From IMG/VR virus record IMGVR_UViG_3300025789_001072, positions 62,001-126,000 of that record: a stretch of 64,000 bases of DNA. One strand, given 5' to 3'. Below the pieces are notes generated by a model. It was not told the origin of the DNA. It saw only the letters and a program-made list of their open reading frames with translations, and searched no databases. The position numbers were made by a program, and so were the translations under genes. This DNA comes from a virus. How positions within the stretch are numbered: the stretch's first letter is position 1; every line of letters starts with the position of its first letter. Shown piece after piece: positions 21,615-30,727 of the stretch.

Positions 21615-24600
21615 TCAATGGCGCTTCGGTGAAGTATAATCACCATCTGGACCACTGCCGCCCCACGCATTAACATCATTACGATCCATCGCAGTATTGG
21701 TATTGTTAAGGATTGTGGTAAAGAATGCACGTAGTTTATCCAAGAATCCACCAAGTGCAACACTTCCTAACAATGTTTGTTTGAGTGCATCAATGTTGTG
21801 CGGCGTAAGTTGACCTAACATTTCCAACATACCATATACCATTTGATCAGTAAAGAATGGAGTTTCATACTTGGTAGTTCCGATATCACCATACAACATT
21901 TTGTTAAGAACGCTTAGCATGGTTCCTACAAATAACTGGTTATTGTTTAACAGCAAACCATTTTGATCCATTGTAGCAAATAGATTTTGACTACGATCAA
22001 GTCCAACCACATAACATTTATTGCCGATTACCAAGATATTACGATTAACTGCTTCTTGTAACATGTTAAGACCGATGTTCTCAAGAACTGCAGGTGACGT
22101 TGATATCCAACGCAAATCATAATACTTCTCATCTGCTTGTGCTGGCAACATAACAGTTGGATCATAACCATTATCAATTAACGTTTGATTACGCATTTCA
22201 ATATACAAATCTTGTGGAGTTTGTGGAATAATTTGGTCTACAAGTTGTGATGGTGTAAGTGGTAGGTTTCCTGTATAAGCATCCATATAGAAGCCCATTG
22301 GATCACGATAGTATTGACTATGTGGTAACTGGAATCTATCTGTTTGAATACCAAGTGGCTCTAATGCAGCAGCATTACGCCCCATGCGCATTGCAGCCTT
22401 GATACTATCACCATAAATGTTATTACTGGCAACTTGTTCAATATAGTGTCCAATTTTACCGTAACCATTATCATTGCCAGCGCCAGATAAACCTGCAGCA
22501 AACACATAAGCAGTAACAGGAGTATTTGAACTATTCTCGAACAGGTTCATGTTATAAGTTTGGATAAAATGATTTTCTTTGAGTATCTGTGCACAACTTG
22601 CAGCATGTGCAGTTTCTGCTGCTTGAATAATTGCCTGAATAGTTGGATCACTGATGTTCTTGATAACGGTTAACTGTGCTTCCACATACGTTATTGCTGC
22701 CAATACTGCAGCATCAAGTGTAGTAAATGAACCTAAGTCTGGAACAATAATAACATCAGCCACTGCGGGTGATCCACTATTTGAATCAGCAGGTGAACCT
22801 GGCACATAGTAAGTGCCGCCAACCAATGACTGTAGAACACCGATACGGCGAGTTAGTTCTTGTCCTTCTGGTCTTGCAGCAATTACTGTATTTGCATCAA
22901 TAATATATGGCAAGGTATCATTATGAACATAACCACCAGCAGTTCCAATAAAATCTGCAGTGGTAATTTCACCCAGTGTACCACCGCCATAACCAAATGT
23001 TTGCATAAGACTGTTTGCTGCAGTGGAAGTAATAGGAGTTGGATTTTGGCTCAAGTATTGTAGGTTTAGACCAGGATCAACCTTAGCAAATGCAGTGCCA
23101 TAATCACTAAATGTTTGTCCCTTTGTCATACCGAGAGAAATAAACTGTTGTCCAAGATCACTGAAACTTTGACTTGGACTACTTTGCGCTAGGTTGGGAC
23201 ACATATGAGCGAAATCTGTTAATTGTCCAAGATTTTGCAGCGGCTTGGTAATATTAAATTGTGAACTTACTGCGCCAATGGCATTGGTATCAGTAATTGA
23301 ATTAAGTATGGCTTTAACTGGTGCGTCATGCAGTGGATTATCAATGCCAGCAACAGGTAGACCTGCACTCACAAGACTAGAAGTTAGCCCCGTAACACCA
23401 CCCAATCCTGCATTTAGTATTTGATTAGCAACATTAGCGGGTTGTTGTAAACGTAGCAGCGATGAGGTGTCCATGTTTCCAAGACCTAACATATCACTAG
23501 CAGCACCGCCGACATCTCTGGTAACTGATGTTAGCCCATAACTTATAAGATCATTATTATTTCTTATATTAGCACCAAGACCATTTATGCCATTTCCAAA
23601 TTGTTGTGCAACAGCTTCGGCAGTAGCGCCAACAACATTGTTTGCAATACCACTATAAGCACTTGCCATACCAATATTATTGACAAAGTTGTTCATGTTT
23701 CCGCTGCCGCCGCCAACCATATTTTGTGCAACAGTTTGAATCATTCCATTCAATCCGCCAGCAGCACCAAATTGCTGAATTGCATTTGGAAATGGACTAT
23801 CTTTCAAAACACCATTTAGTGGACCTAATAAATTACCTACAACGCCTTGTGTAACATTGCCTACGACGCCATTTAACATGCCATTGACGCCGCCTCGCAG
23901 ACCGCCAACGATTGCACTGTTAACAAGTCCGTTTATTCCACCTGGCAGAACACCAGTTAAACTTGGTAGAATGTTAGCACCCATTTGACTTAGTGCCTGA
24001 AATGCGCCGCCACTGATACTATTGAGTGCAGTTGCTATTAATCCGCCAGCACCACCAGCAAAGTTACCAACAGCACTACTAATTACGTTACTAATACCAC
24101 CAGTTGCTGCATTCATCGCAGCATTAACTATATTGCCACCACCGCTCATGACAGCAGATGCTAAACCTGTGATTGGGCTTGCACCAACTGCTTTTGTTAC
24201 AGCATCAAGAACACTGTTTACTCCCATTGCACCACCAACAGCAGCCGAAGCCATTGCCATCAATCCAGCAGGTGATAAACCAGCAGCAGCACAACCTGCG
24301 CCACCAAAACTAGTTCCGCCGCTATTTGTTCCCTCTACTGCACCATTGCCTTTTGGCGGTGTGCGATTAGATGTAGGTACACCGCTTGTATCTAAGCCTG
24401 CACCTTTAGCAAGACCAGCGCCACCAGCATATTGTCCTTCAATATGATTGATTGCATCGCCTGTTGTTCCATTTAGATCAACACCGTTGACCGCAAGATT
24501 ATGTTGAAGACTCGGAGATAATGAACTAATTGGTGTGCTTGGATCACTGTTAAACAACGCATGCGCACCACCACTGCCTTGCTGATAGATTACATAGGCT

Positions 24601-24875
24601 TCGGATGGAGTATATCCTGCTGCTTGTTGTGCAGCAAAAAAGTTACTAGCAGCAGAAATGTTGTCATCTGGGTTTACTGTGCTACCGCCAGGATTCCATT
24701 GTGACATGAATCCTTGAGTTTGTTGTAACGGACCTTTAATGCCCGTGCTACTGGTTGCATTTGGATCACCACTTGGATTTTCTACACCAAGTAGCGCAGC
24801 ACCAGCGCCCGCTGGTAATCCTTTGGCCTGAAAGGCTGCATCAACTTTTGAACCAAAATTTGCATTATATGCCAT
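21615..24875 (-). CDS. large tail/baseplate protein with N-terminal transglycosylase-like domain
   Basis: 1086 aa. Residues 1-115 resemble a lytic transglycosylase fold (LLGVENPSGDP, GIKGPLQQTQGF, AYVIYQQGSGG). Residues ~180-560 are Gly/Ala/Asn/Val-rich with repeated amphipathic helices like tail-tape or membrane-active regions. The C-terminal half is a conserved-looking globular part. Likely a virion enzyme or structural protein that acts on peptidoglycan during entry. It heads a cluster with the next virion gene and the PAAR tip. Confidence 0.65.
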   Translation of the reverse strand: MAYNANFGSKVDAAFQAKGLPAGAGAALLGVENPSGDPNATSSTGIKGPLQQTQGFMSQWNPGGSTVNPDDNISAASNFFAAQQAAGYTPSEAYVIYQQGSGGAHALFNSDPSTPISSLSPSLQHNLAVNGVDLNGTTGDAINHIEGQYAGGAGLAKGAGLDTSGVPTSNRTPPKGNGAVEGTNSGGTSFGGAGCAAAGLSPAGLMAMASAAVGGAMGVNSVLDAVTKAVGASPITGLASAVMSGGGNIVNAAMNAATGGISNVISSAVGNFAGGAGGLIATALNSISGGAFQALSQMGANILPSLTGVLPGGINGLVNSAIVGGLRGGVNGMLNGVVGNVTQGVVGNLLGPLNGVLKDSPFPNAIQQFGAAGGLNGMIQTVAQNMVGGGSGNMNNFVNNIGMASAYSGIANNVVGATAEAVAQQFGNGINGLGANIRNNNDLISYGLTSVTRDVGGAASDMLGLGNMDTSSLLRLQQPANVANQILNAGLGGVTGLTSSLVSAGLPVAGIDNPLHDAPVKAILNSITDTNAIGAVSSQFNITKPLQNLGQLTDFAHMCPNLAQSSPSQSFSDLGQQFISLGMTKGQTFSDYGTAFAKVDPGLNLQYLSQNPTPITSTAANSLMQTFGYGGGTLGEITTADFIGTAGGYVHNDTLPYIIDANTVIAARPEGQELTRRIGVLQSLVGGTYYVPGSPADSNSGSPAVADVIIVPDLGSFTTLDAAVLAAITYVEAQLTVIKNISDPTIQAIIQAAETAHAASCAQILKENHFIQTYNMNLFENSSNTPVTAYVFAAGLSGAGNDNGYGKIGHYIEQVASNNIYGDSIKAAMRMGRNAAALEPLGIQTDRFQLPHSQYYRDPMGFYMDAYTGNLPLTPSQLVDQIIPQTPQDLYIEMRNQTLIDNGYDPTVMLPAQADEKYYDLRWISTSPAVLENIGLNMLQEAVNRNILVIGNKCYVVGLDRSQNLFATMDQNGLLLNNNQLFVGTMLSVLNKMLYGDIGTTKYETPFFTDQMVYGMLEMLGQLTPHNIDALKQTLLGSVALGGFLDKLRAFFTTILNNTNTAMDRNDVNAWGGSGPDGDYTSPKRH

Positions 24876-24887
24876 CTATTTTTATTC

Positions 24888-26162
24888 CTAGTTCTTCTGT
24901 ACTTTATAAACTATAGGTGTAAATGGTGCATCAATAGGTTCATCACTTTCAACTTTAGCATTTAACAAACCTGGTATAGCAATAGGAGCACCTGTTGCAC
25001 TTAGTTTCTTTAATTTTAGTGGAGGCAATCGTAAATTTTGATCTTGATTGATACCTAAGTTATTGTTATTGCTATCTTTTAAGGTATCTAGTGCAGATTT
25101 TTGATTTAGATATTGAGTAGCATCGCTGTGATAATCGGTAACTCGTGGCACATTTACACCTATGGCAGTTGCAAATTGATGAACTCTGCTATTCGCAATA
25201 AGTGCATTTGCATTGTTAGCATATATTAATGGATCGCTATCTGCAAGGTTTTGTATAAAATGAGAATTATATAAACTATTGCGAACATTTGTTGCATCTG
25301 TTCCAAATGCACGATGTTCAGTATCAAAATCACCAACGCTAAAGAAATCACCTGAGATGTTCAAGCCAGCATTGCCATATACATATGAATTTAGTAGTGC
25401 TGCGTTTGTAGTTTTAGTTGGCGCTAGATTTGGATCAAGATAGACATTTGCACGGGCGGTTGTATTCGTAAACACACTTGCTGGCAAATCAACTAATTGT
25501 CCAGTTACGCTATCACGAATTGGTGGATGATACTTGTGAACAAAACTTGCGCCTGGTATTAAACCACTCGTAGCCCATGAAAATAAATTACTGTTAAGTT
25601 GATCTAACTTAGGGTTAGTATTGACATCGCTATATGATGTTCCAAAAAGAGTAGTACTGTAAACTACAGGTGATTGTTTGTAAAATACCGTATTAGATAC
25701 ATTTGCCGCACTATTAGAATTTAATAGAATAACATTATTATCTATAACCATTTCTACGGTGCCAAGATATAGATTAGCACTATTTGTTGTAGAATTTGGT
25801 TGATAGATTGCATCACCATATTTTAAGTTTGAGATAAATGCCGTATTATTTCCAAATACCATGTTAGTGATATTACTTGCTGTAATATTACCAATACAAT
25901 TATAACTGTATGCTATAGTATTTGCAGTAAATGCGGCTACTTTATAACTTGCACTATTAACAGCAAGATTAGCATTTGCTCGTAAAGTTATGGCAGTATT
26001 GCTTGTTACATAACCAACATAACCAATAAACACATTACCAACGTTAGCAATGATACTGCCTGGCATATAGTTTGTAAAAGTAGTTCCACTACCAATAACA
26101 TTGGCATTAGTGCTAAATGTTGTGATAGTTCCACTGCCAGAGATAAAACTTCCAACAGGCAT
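24888..26162 (-). CDS. virion structural protein, 424 aa
   Basis: Beta-rich, Asn/Thr/Ala-rich protein with repeated short strands at the N-terminus (GSGTITTFSTNANVIGSGTTF) and a polar C-terminal half. Located between the large tail protein and the PAAR tip, with a 1-nt overlap to PAAR. Probably a baseplate or fibre component. Confidence 0.6.
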   Translation of the reverse strand: MPVGSFISGSGTITTFSTNANVIGSGTTFTNYMPGSIIANVGNVFIGYVGYVTSNTAITLRANANLAVNSASYKVAAFTANTIAYSYNCIGNITASNITNMVFGNNTAFISNLKYGDAIYQPNSTTNSANLYLGTVEMVIDNNVILLNSNSAANVSNTVFYKQSPVVYSTTLFGTSYSDVNTNPKLDQLNSNLFSWATSGLIPGASFVHKYHPPIRDSVTGQLVDLPASVFTNTTARANVYLDPNLAPTKTTNAALLNSYVYGNAGLNISGDFFSVGDFDTEHRAFGTDATNVRNSLYNSHFIQNLADSDPLIYANNANALIANSRVHQFATAIGVNVPRVTDYHSDATQYLNQKSALDTLKDSNNNNLGINQDQNLRLPPLKLKKLSATGAPIAIPGLLNAKVESDEPIDAPFTPIVYKVQKN

Positions 26163-26431
26163 TAGGCTAAACCTACCAACACATCTGCTTCAACTGGCAA
26201 CATAACGTGACGACATGCGTCTGGACTGCCTAAGAAACCTTGCGGTCTTAATCCTACAAGAACGCTTGCACTGCCCAATACAATAGGATTGGCAGGATGC
26301 AAATGTGGATGCGGAGTAACCATATCACCAAAACGGCTTGATGGTCTGCCGTTCATGATGACAGTGGGATCACCTTGAAATGATACTCCACCACCGCTGT
26401 TAAAAGTTCCAAATTTTGCTGGAATAGGCAT
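26162..26431 (-). CDS. PAAR-domain spike-tip protein
   Basis: 89 aa. Gly/Pro/His-rich repeats (RFGDMVTPHPHLHP, VLGSASVLVGLRPQG, ADVLVG) fit the PAAR cone that caps the central spike of contractile tails, as T4 gp5.4. Histidines and a Cys would bind a metal at the tip. Confidence 0.8.
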   Translation of the reverse strand: MPIPAKFGTFNSGGGVSFQGDPTVIMNGRPSSRFGDMVTPHPHLHPANPIVLGSASVLVGLRPQGFLGSPDACRHVMLPVEADVLVGLA

Positions 26432-26441
26432 TGACTCTCCT

Positions 26442-26738
26442 TTAGGCAGTAGCCAACGTCAGTCCTGTCGTTTTAGAAAGATACTGAGTGGCAATATCGC
26501 TTTCAGTTTTACCAGAAAGAACAACTGCTCTCTTATTTAACACAATCGTATCTGAGGGTCCAATACTATAAACTGCTGGCGCTAATCCAAATCCACCTTG
26601 TGGAGTAACAATCATAACCAGTGGCTTTAGCAACGTGTAAGTAGTAGCATCACTTTCACTAACACGACTAATGATTTCTTCGCCAGTGACAGTCTTAAAG
26701 GTATAGACAGTATTCTTGTCAGTCTTATTGATTAGCAT
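26442..26738 (-). CDS. conserved phage protein, Sm-like candidate
   Basis: 98 aa, all-beta pattern starting YTFKTVTGEEIISRV and ending YLSKTTGL. I associate this type with a conserved small protein of T4-type cyanophages with an Sm-like beta barrel. It could bind RNA or have a virion role. Start overlaps the glutaredoxin stop region. Confidence 0.5.
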   Translation of the reverse strand: MLINKTDKNTVYTFKTVTGEEIISRVSESDATTYTLLKPLVMIVTPQGGFGLAPAVYSIGPSDTIVLNKRAVVLSGKTESDIATQYLSKTTGLTLATA

Positions 26739-26976
26739 TCTTTCTTTCCTGTAATTCGTTGATAGACAATTTACTTAGTCCACTGTAACCGCCCTCTACT
26801 AAAAGTTTGTCGTTGAAGTAAATCTGCGGCACAGTCTTATGACCTTCGGCTACAAGCCAATCACGAACACCCTCATCATTGATATGAACTTCAGTATATT
26901 CTTCACCCCAACTGTTTAGTAGATGTTTTGCTCCATCGCAATATGGGCAGTTATCTTTTGTATAAAGTGTAATCAT
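26725..26976 (-). CDS. glutaredoxin
   Basis: 83 aa with active site CPYC at residues 11-14, TVPQIYF (cis-Pro) and GGYSGL. Reduces ribonucleotide reductase and other disulfides. Lies in the nrd cluster, separated from nrdB by the GIY-YIG gene, which probably inserted between them. Confidence 0.92.
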   Translation of the reverse strand: MITLYTKDNCPYCDGAKHLLNSWGEEYTEVHINDEGVRDWLVAEGHKTVPQIYFNDKLLVEGGYSGLSKLSINELQERKNANQ

Positions 26977-26979
26977 TGA

Positions 26980-28098
26980 TTATTCCTTTTCTATTACTTC
27001 TATTTTCCAATTTTTTGCTTTGCCACGATTTGGTATTCTATTATATAGATATGCGGCGTGAATGGTTGCAAAACTTAAATTTAATTTTTCACATAGTCCT
27101 TTAAGATTTCCAACCTGTTGATATACTTTACCCGTTGGAGATGTAAGTTTCCAATGGTTGCTAAAATAATGGTTTTCACCAGTTGGCATTATTCTATTTT
27201 CTTTAATTTTTTGTATAGTTTCTGGGCTATGATGTTTACCATACATTGGATTATTGCTGCCAGCAGTAAGTTCTCTAAACTTTGCACGAGTTTCTTCACT
27301 GTGCGTTTTAGGTCCATAACCGCCTCGATCTTTCTGCAATTGCGAACGCTTGGCTCTTTGGATTTCTGCACCTTCTTTGCCATATATTTGTTCATAAGTT
27401 TTTCCCTTATGATTTGGTGGTCTTGCATCTAAACATACATTTGTTAAAATACCATAAGGTTCATATCCCTTGCGACCATATCGCAATATTAAATCTTCTT
27501 CCATTTTATAAGCAAGATTTTCATCAATAATATCTTCTGCAAGATATTCAACTTGTGGTTCTAATCCTGCTTTTCTAATAGCATCAATTTTATTTTCTTT
27601 GTGAATATTATCACTTCTTGACATATCCCAAAGATGGGTTTGTGCTCTTTTTCCAGTCCCCTTGCCAATATAAAAAGGCATATTGTTTCTTGGGTCTATC
27701 AGAGCATATATATAATACATAATTTCAATCTCCTGATTATATTTATCAAGAGATAGAGAATATATATTATTTGTGATATATTTTTGTATATTATTTTTTA
27801 ATTTGGCAAATACATTTGTATTTCTTTTATCAGCAAATGGAGTAATATCTATCAAGTTCCCATCACTATCTTGCCATACACTATGTAGTATTGCTTGATA
27901 TCCCCACGCACTTTCTAAAAAGTAATAGCCAAGTATTTTTTTACCACCGTGTCCAAGAATATAATTTTTTACATTCGTATGGCATATATTTTCTTCACAA
28001 CTTGCGTCAGGATTGGTTGGAATATTTCCCAACCAATCACAGCCAATATTACGAGCAAAGTCAGCAACACCATTTACTGACGGTATCAACCAAATCAC
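26980..28098 (-). CDS. GIY-YIG homing endonuclease with extra N-terminal domain
   Basis: 372 aa. Residues ~128-215 form a GIY-YIG nuclease (YYIYALIDPRNN, FYIGKGTGKRAQ, catalytic Glu in ME.DLILRYG). It is followed by NUMOD-type DNA-binding repeats (SEETRAKFRELTAGSNNPMYGKHHS) and a C-terminal GKVYQQVGNLKGLCEKLNLS helix-turn. Residues 1-125 are an unrelated domain (ILGHGGKKILGYYF, HSVWQDSDGNLIDITP) that looks like a separate phage protein. ATGA overlap with nrdB suggests capture of, or fusion to, a resident gene. Confidence 0.85.
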   Translation of the reverse strand: MIWLIPSVNGVADFARNIGCDWLGNIPTNPDASCEENICHTNVKNYILGHGGKKILGYYFLESAWGYQAILHSVWQDSDGNLIDITPFADKRNTNVFAKLKNNIQKYITNNIYSLSLDKYNQEIEIMYYIYALIDPRNNMPFYIGKGTGKRAQTHLWDMSRSDNIHKENKIDAIRKAGLEPQVEYLAEDIIDENLAYKMEEDLILRYGRKGYEPYGILTNVCLDARPPNHKGKTYEQIYGKEGAEIQRAKRSQLQKDRGGYGPKTHSEETRAKFRELTAGSNNPMYGKHHSPETIQKIKENRIMPTGENHYFSNHWKLTSPTGKVYQQVGNLKGLCEKLNLSFATIHAAYLYNRIPNRGKAKNWKIEVIEKE

Positions 28099-29198
28099 AA
28101 ACTAAATCCACTGAACGAATTACTATCAACATCTTGCTTGGTTCCACCAATAACATAACTTGAAATTTGCGTTTGTTGTGGAGCCACTTGAACATCTGCG
28201 CCAGCAATCCACTTTTGTGTCCATGGCAGTGGATTATTCTTTGTAGGATATACCGCACCAAGACCGATTGCTTGCATACGCTTGTTGGCAATAAACTCAA
28301 CATATTCAGCAAGTAGTTGGTAGTTCAATCCAATCATAGAACCATCCTTGAACAAATATTTTGCCCATGCCTTTTCTTGATTGACAGCATCATCAAATAA
28401 CTTGATGGCTTCATCACGACATTCTATTTCAATCTTTTCAAATGCTGGGTCATCTTTGGGAAGAAGTTTAAGAAGTGTCTGTGTGCCAGCGAGATGTAGA
28501 TTTTCATCACGAGCAATCAACTTAATAATCTTTGCATTGCCTTCCATTTTCTTCAATTCAGCAAATGCCCAAGAGCAAGCAAATGACACATAGAAGCGAA
28601 CACCTTCAAGAATGTTTACGCTCATAAGTGCAAGCCAAAGTGCCTTCTTGTGTTCATATAAAGCAAATCCAGGATGTTCCTTATCTGCATAAAAATTGTT
28701 CATTTCAATTAACTTGTCATAAAGTGCAGTAATATCGCCAGCACAATCAACAATTTCTTGAATATCCATCAGTTCATCAAAGATTTTACTTGGATTGGCA
28801 TACACATTACGGATAATATGAGTATATGAACGAGAGTGAATAGTTTCACTGAATGTCCAAGTAGTAATCCAAGTTTCTAATTCTGGCAAAGAGCAAATAG
28901 GACCAAATGCCACTGCTGGCGCACGACCTTGCACAGAATCAAGAAGAATCTGTCGCTTTAAATTGCTTGTAAAGATATGTTGTTCATTTGCCGTTAAGTC
29001 TTTGAAATCTTTGGCATCACGAAGAATATCAACTTCTTCTGGTCGCCAAAAGAATCCTAACTGCTTATCGGTCAGTTTATCAAACTGCTTATACTTTAGC
29101 GTATCATAGCGTTGGATACTTACACCGCCGTTAGGGTCTAGGAATGCTAGTGACTTTGTGTGGTCGCTCTTGTCGTTTGCGTCAAATACCGTGCTCAT
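28095..29198 (-). CDS. nrdB: class Ia ribonucleotide reductase, beta subunit
   Basis: 367 aa. Di-iron ligands and radical Tyr lie in WTFSETIHSRSYTHIIRN and the later ARDENLHLAGT helix. C-terminal tail binds NrdA. Supplies dNTPs with NrdA and glutaredoxin. GAGGTGATATA ribosome site. Confidence 0.95.
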   Translation of the reverse strand: MSTVFDANDKSDHTKSLAFLDPNGGVSIQRYDTLKYKQFDKLTDKQLGFFWRPEEVDILRDAKDFKDLTANEQHIFTSNLKRQILLDSVQGRAPAVAFGPICSLPELETWITTWTFSETIHSRSYTHIIRNVYANPSKIFDELMDIQEIVDCAGDITALYDKLIEMNNFYADKEHPGFALYEHKKALWLALMSVNILEGVRFYVSFACSWAFAELKKMEGNAKIIKLIARDENLHLAGTQTLLKLLPKDDPAFEKIEIECRDEAIKLFDDAVNQEKAWAKYLFKDGSMIGLNYQLLAEYVEFIANKRMQAIGLGAVYPTKNNPLPWTQKWIAGADVQVAPQQTQISSYVIGGTKQDVDSNSFSGFSL

Positions 29199-29232
29199 TA
29201 TATCACCTCAATTTTAATAATTATGTCATATT

Positions 29233-29946
29233 TTATAGTATATTGCAATCTTTTTTAGTTATAAATTCATATAATTCGTTGGCTAATATATGTTGACCTT
29301 CTGGTGAAATATGATAACCAGGGTCATCTTCACCTATTAATTTATAATCATGATATATTTCCTGAAATCCCAATCGTTGAGGTAAGAAATATCTATCAGT
29401 AAACCAATCAGGCATTCCCAATTCACCATCAATATTAAACCATGGATTATAATAGAATTTAATACCTAACTCGTGTAAGGCCCACAATCCTTCTTGCAAC
29501 ACATATCGATCAAGTTGTCGTTGCCAATTAACATCATGCAAATAAGTTGCATATTGCGCTGCGGCCTCTTTTGCTTCCTTTGTCAATCCACGCATTCTAC
29601 GATGTATTGGTCCATCAATGATATTCACTAATGTTTCGCTTAACATCACGCTATCGGGCGTAGCATCATAATTAAAATCACGCAATCTTAACTTGTTGCT
29701 TGATTTAGCATTAGGATTTCTAGGTAATATAATACGGTCTGAACTAGTAGCCCCGATTATTACAACGTCAGATTTAAGTCTAATGGCTTCATCTATTTGA
29801 ATTCTTATTGCGCCATTGCTTATGCCTTGCCTGGCAAGATTATGCAATTCTGCATTCATCTTGCCAGCCAATATTTCACTCCAGTGCGTATTGGGAGCCT
29901 TAGTTGCAACAGCACTAAAACTACATCCACAAACTGCTAACTTCAT
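29233..29946 (-). CDS. SGNH-like protein
   Basis: 237 aa. Block I VCGCSFSA (Cys before Ser), block II LARQGISNGA, and C-terminal YHISPEGQHILANELYEF supplying His. Type common in T4-type cyanophage genomes. ATG after AAGGTAATATT. It sits inside the nrd cluster. Esterase activity on a glycan is inferred. Confidence 0.65.
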   Translation of the reverse strand: MKLAVCGCSFSAVATKAPNTHWSEILAGKMNAELHNLARQGISNGAIRIQIDEAIRLKSDVVIIGATSSDRIILPRNPNAKSSNKLRLRDFNYDATPDSVMLSETLVNIIDGPIHRRMRGLTKEAKEAAAQYATYLHDVNWQRQLDRYVLQEGLWALHELGIKFYYNPWFNIDGELGMPDWFTDRYFLPQRLGFQEIYHDYKLIGEDDPGYHISPEGQHILANELYEFITKKDCNIL

Positions 29947-29968
29947 AATATTACCTTAATTTTAATTA

Positions 29969-30727
29969 TTATATTGTTTTGTTAACATCAAATATAATTT
30001 TAATATTACCATTATTATCATGATAATATATCGGAGATAAATCTAAAATAAGAAAATCAATGTATTTTTTGTATTTTTTTTCTAAATTTTGTAAAACTTC
30101 AATAATATATTCGTGAGTAATATGCCAATTTGATTGATTAATGTCAGTTGTTCCAAACAATTTTAATAATGTTTTTTCATCGGTGTATTCTATCATTTTC
30201 CCAACATTGAATGTTATAAATCCTCTTCCATTTTTTTTAAAAATAGAAACAAATTTGAGAAATTGTTTCTTGATATTTGTAATTGGTATAAAATGCAATG
30301 AATTGATTGCCCATGCATATTCAACAAAATTTTTATTTTTTTCAGAAAATTCTTCAAATGTAATTTGCAAATCAGGGTGAGTTAGTAATGAATATACAGT
30401 ATAATCGTCGGAAATAAATTTTTCGTTATTTTTTCGAATTGGGTATGGTTCTATTGCAACAATACTAACAATATCTTTTAACAAAAGTTTAAAATAACTA
30501 TTTCCAGCGCCAATATCATAAATTACATTTGGGTTCTGTCTCACTATATAATCCAAGTAATAATATATAATATGATTTGATTTATAATCTATTAAATCTC
30601 TTGGTCGATAATCAACAATATTTTTTAAGTATGACTGAATATCAAACGTTTTAATCGCCTCATAGTAGTTACTTTGATAAAAAGTTTCAATAAATTGATC
30701 TTGATTATCAAATAAATTATTAGACAT
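29969..30727 (-). CDS. SAM-dependent methyltransferase-like protein
   Basis: Class I motif VIYDIGAGNSYFKLLL with an acidic end of strand 2 (VAIEPYPIR). Start chosen at ATG 30727, which overlaps the nrdA stop (TAATG); a TTG further up inside nrdA is less likely. Very AT-rich. Substrate unknown. Confidence 0.65.
   Translation of the reverse strand: MSNNLFDNQDQFIETFYQSNYYEAIKTFDIQSYLKNIVDYRPRDLIDYKSNHIIYYYLDYIVRQNPNVIYDIGAGNSYFKLLLKDIVSIVAIEPYPIRKNNEKFISDDYTVYSLLTHPDLQITFEEFSEKNKNFVEYAWAINSLHFIPITNIKKQFLKFVSIFKKNGRGFITFNVGKMIEYTDEKTLLKLFGTTDINQSNWHITHEYIIEVLQNLEKKYKKYIDFLILDLSPIYYHDNNGNIKIIFDVNKTI

Noticed and set aside
24022-24447. 141-aa plus-strand Pro/Ala-rich frame
   Set aside because: Antisense to the Gly/Ala-rich part of the tail protein; composition is the complement of that repeat region.
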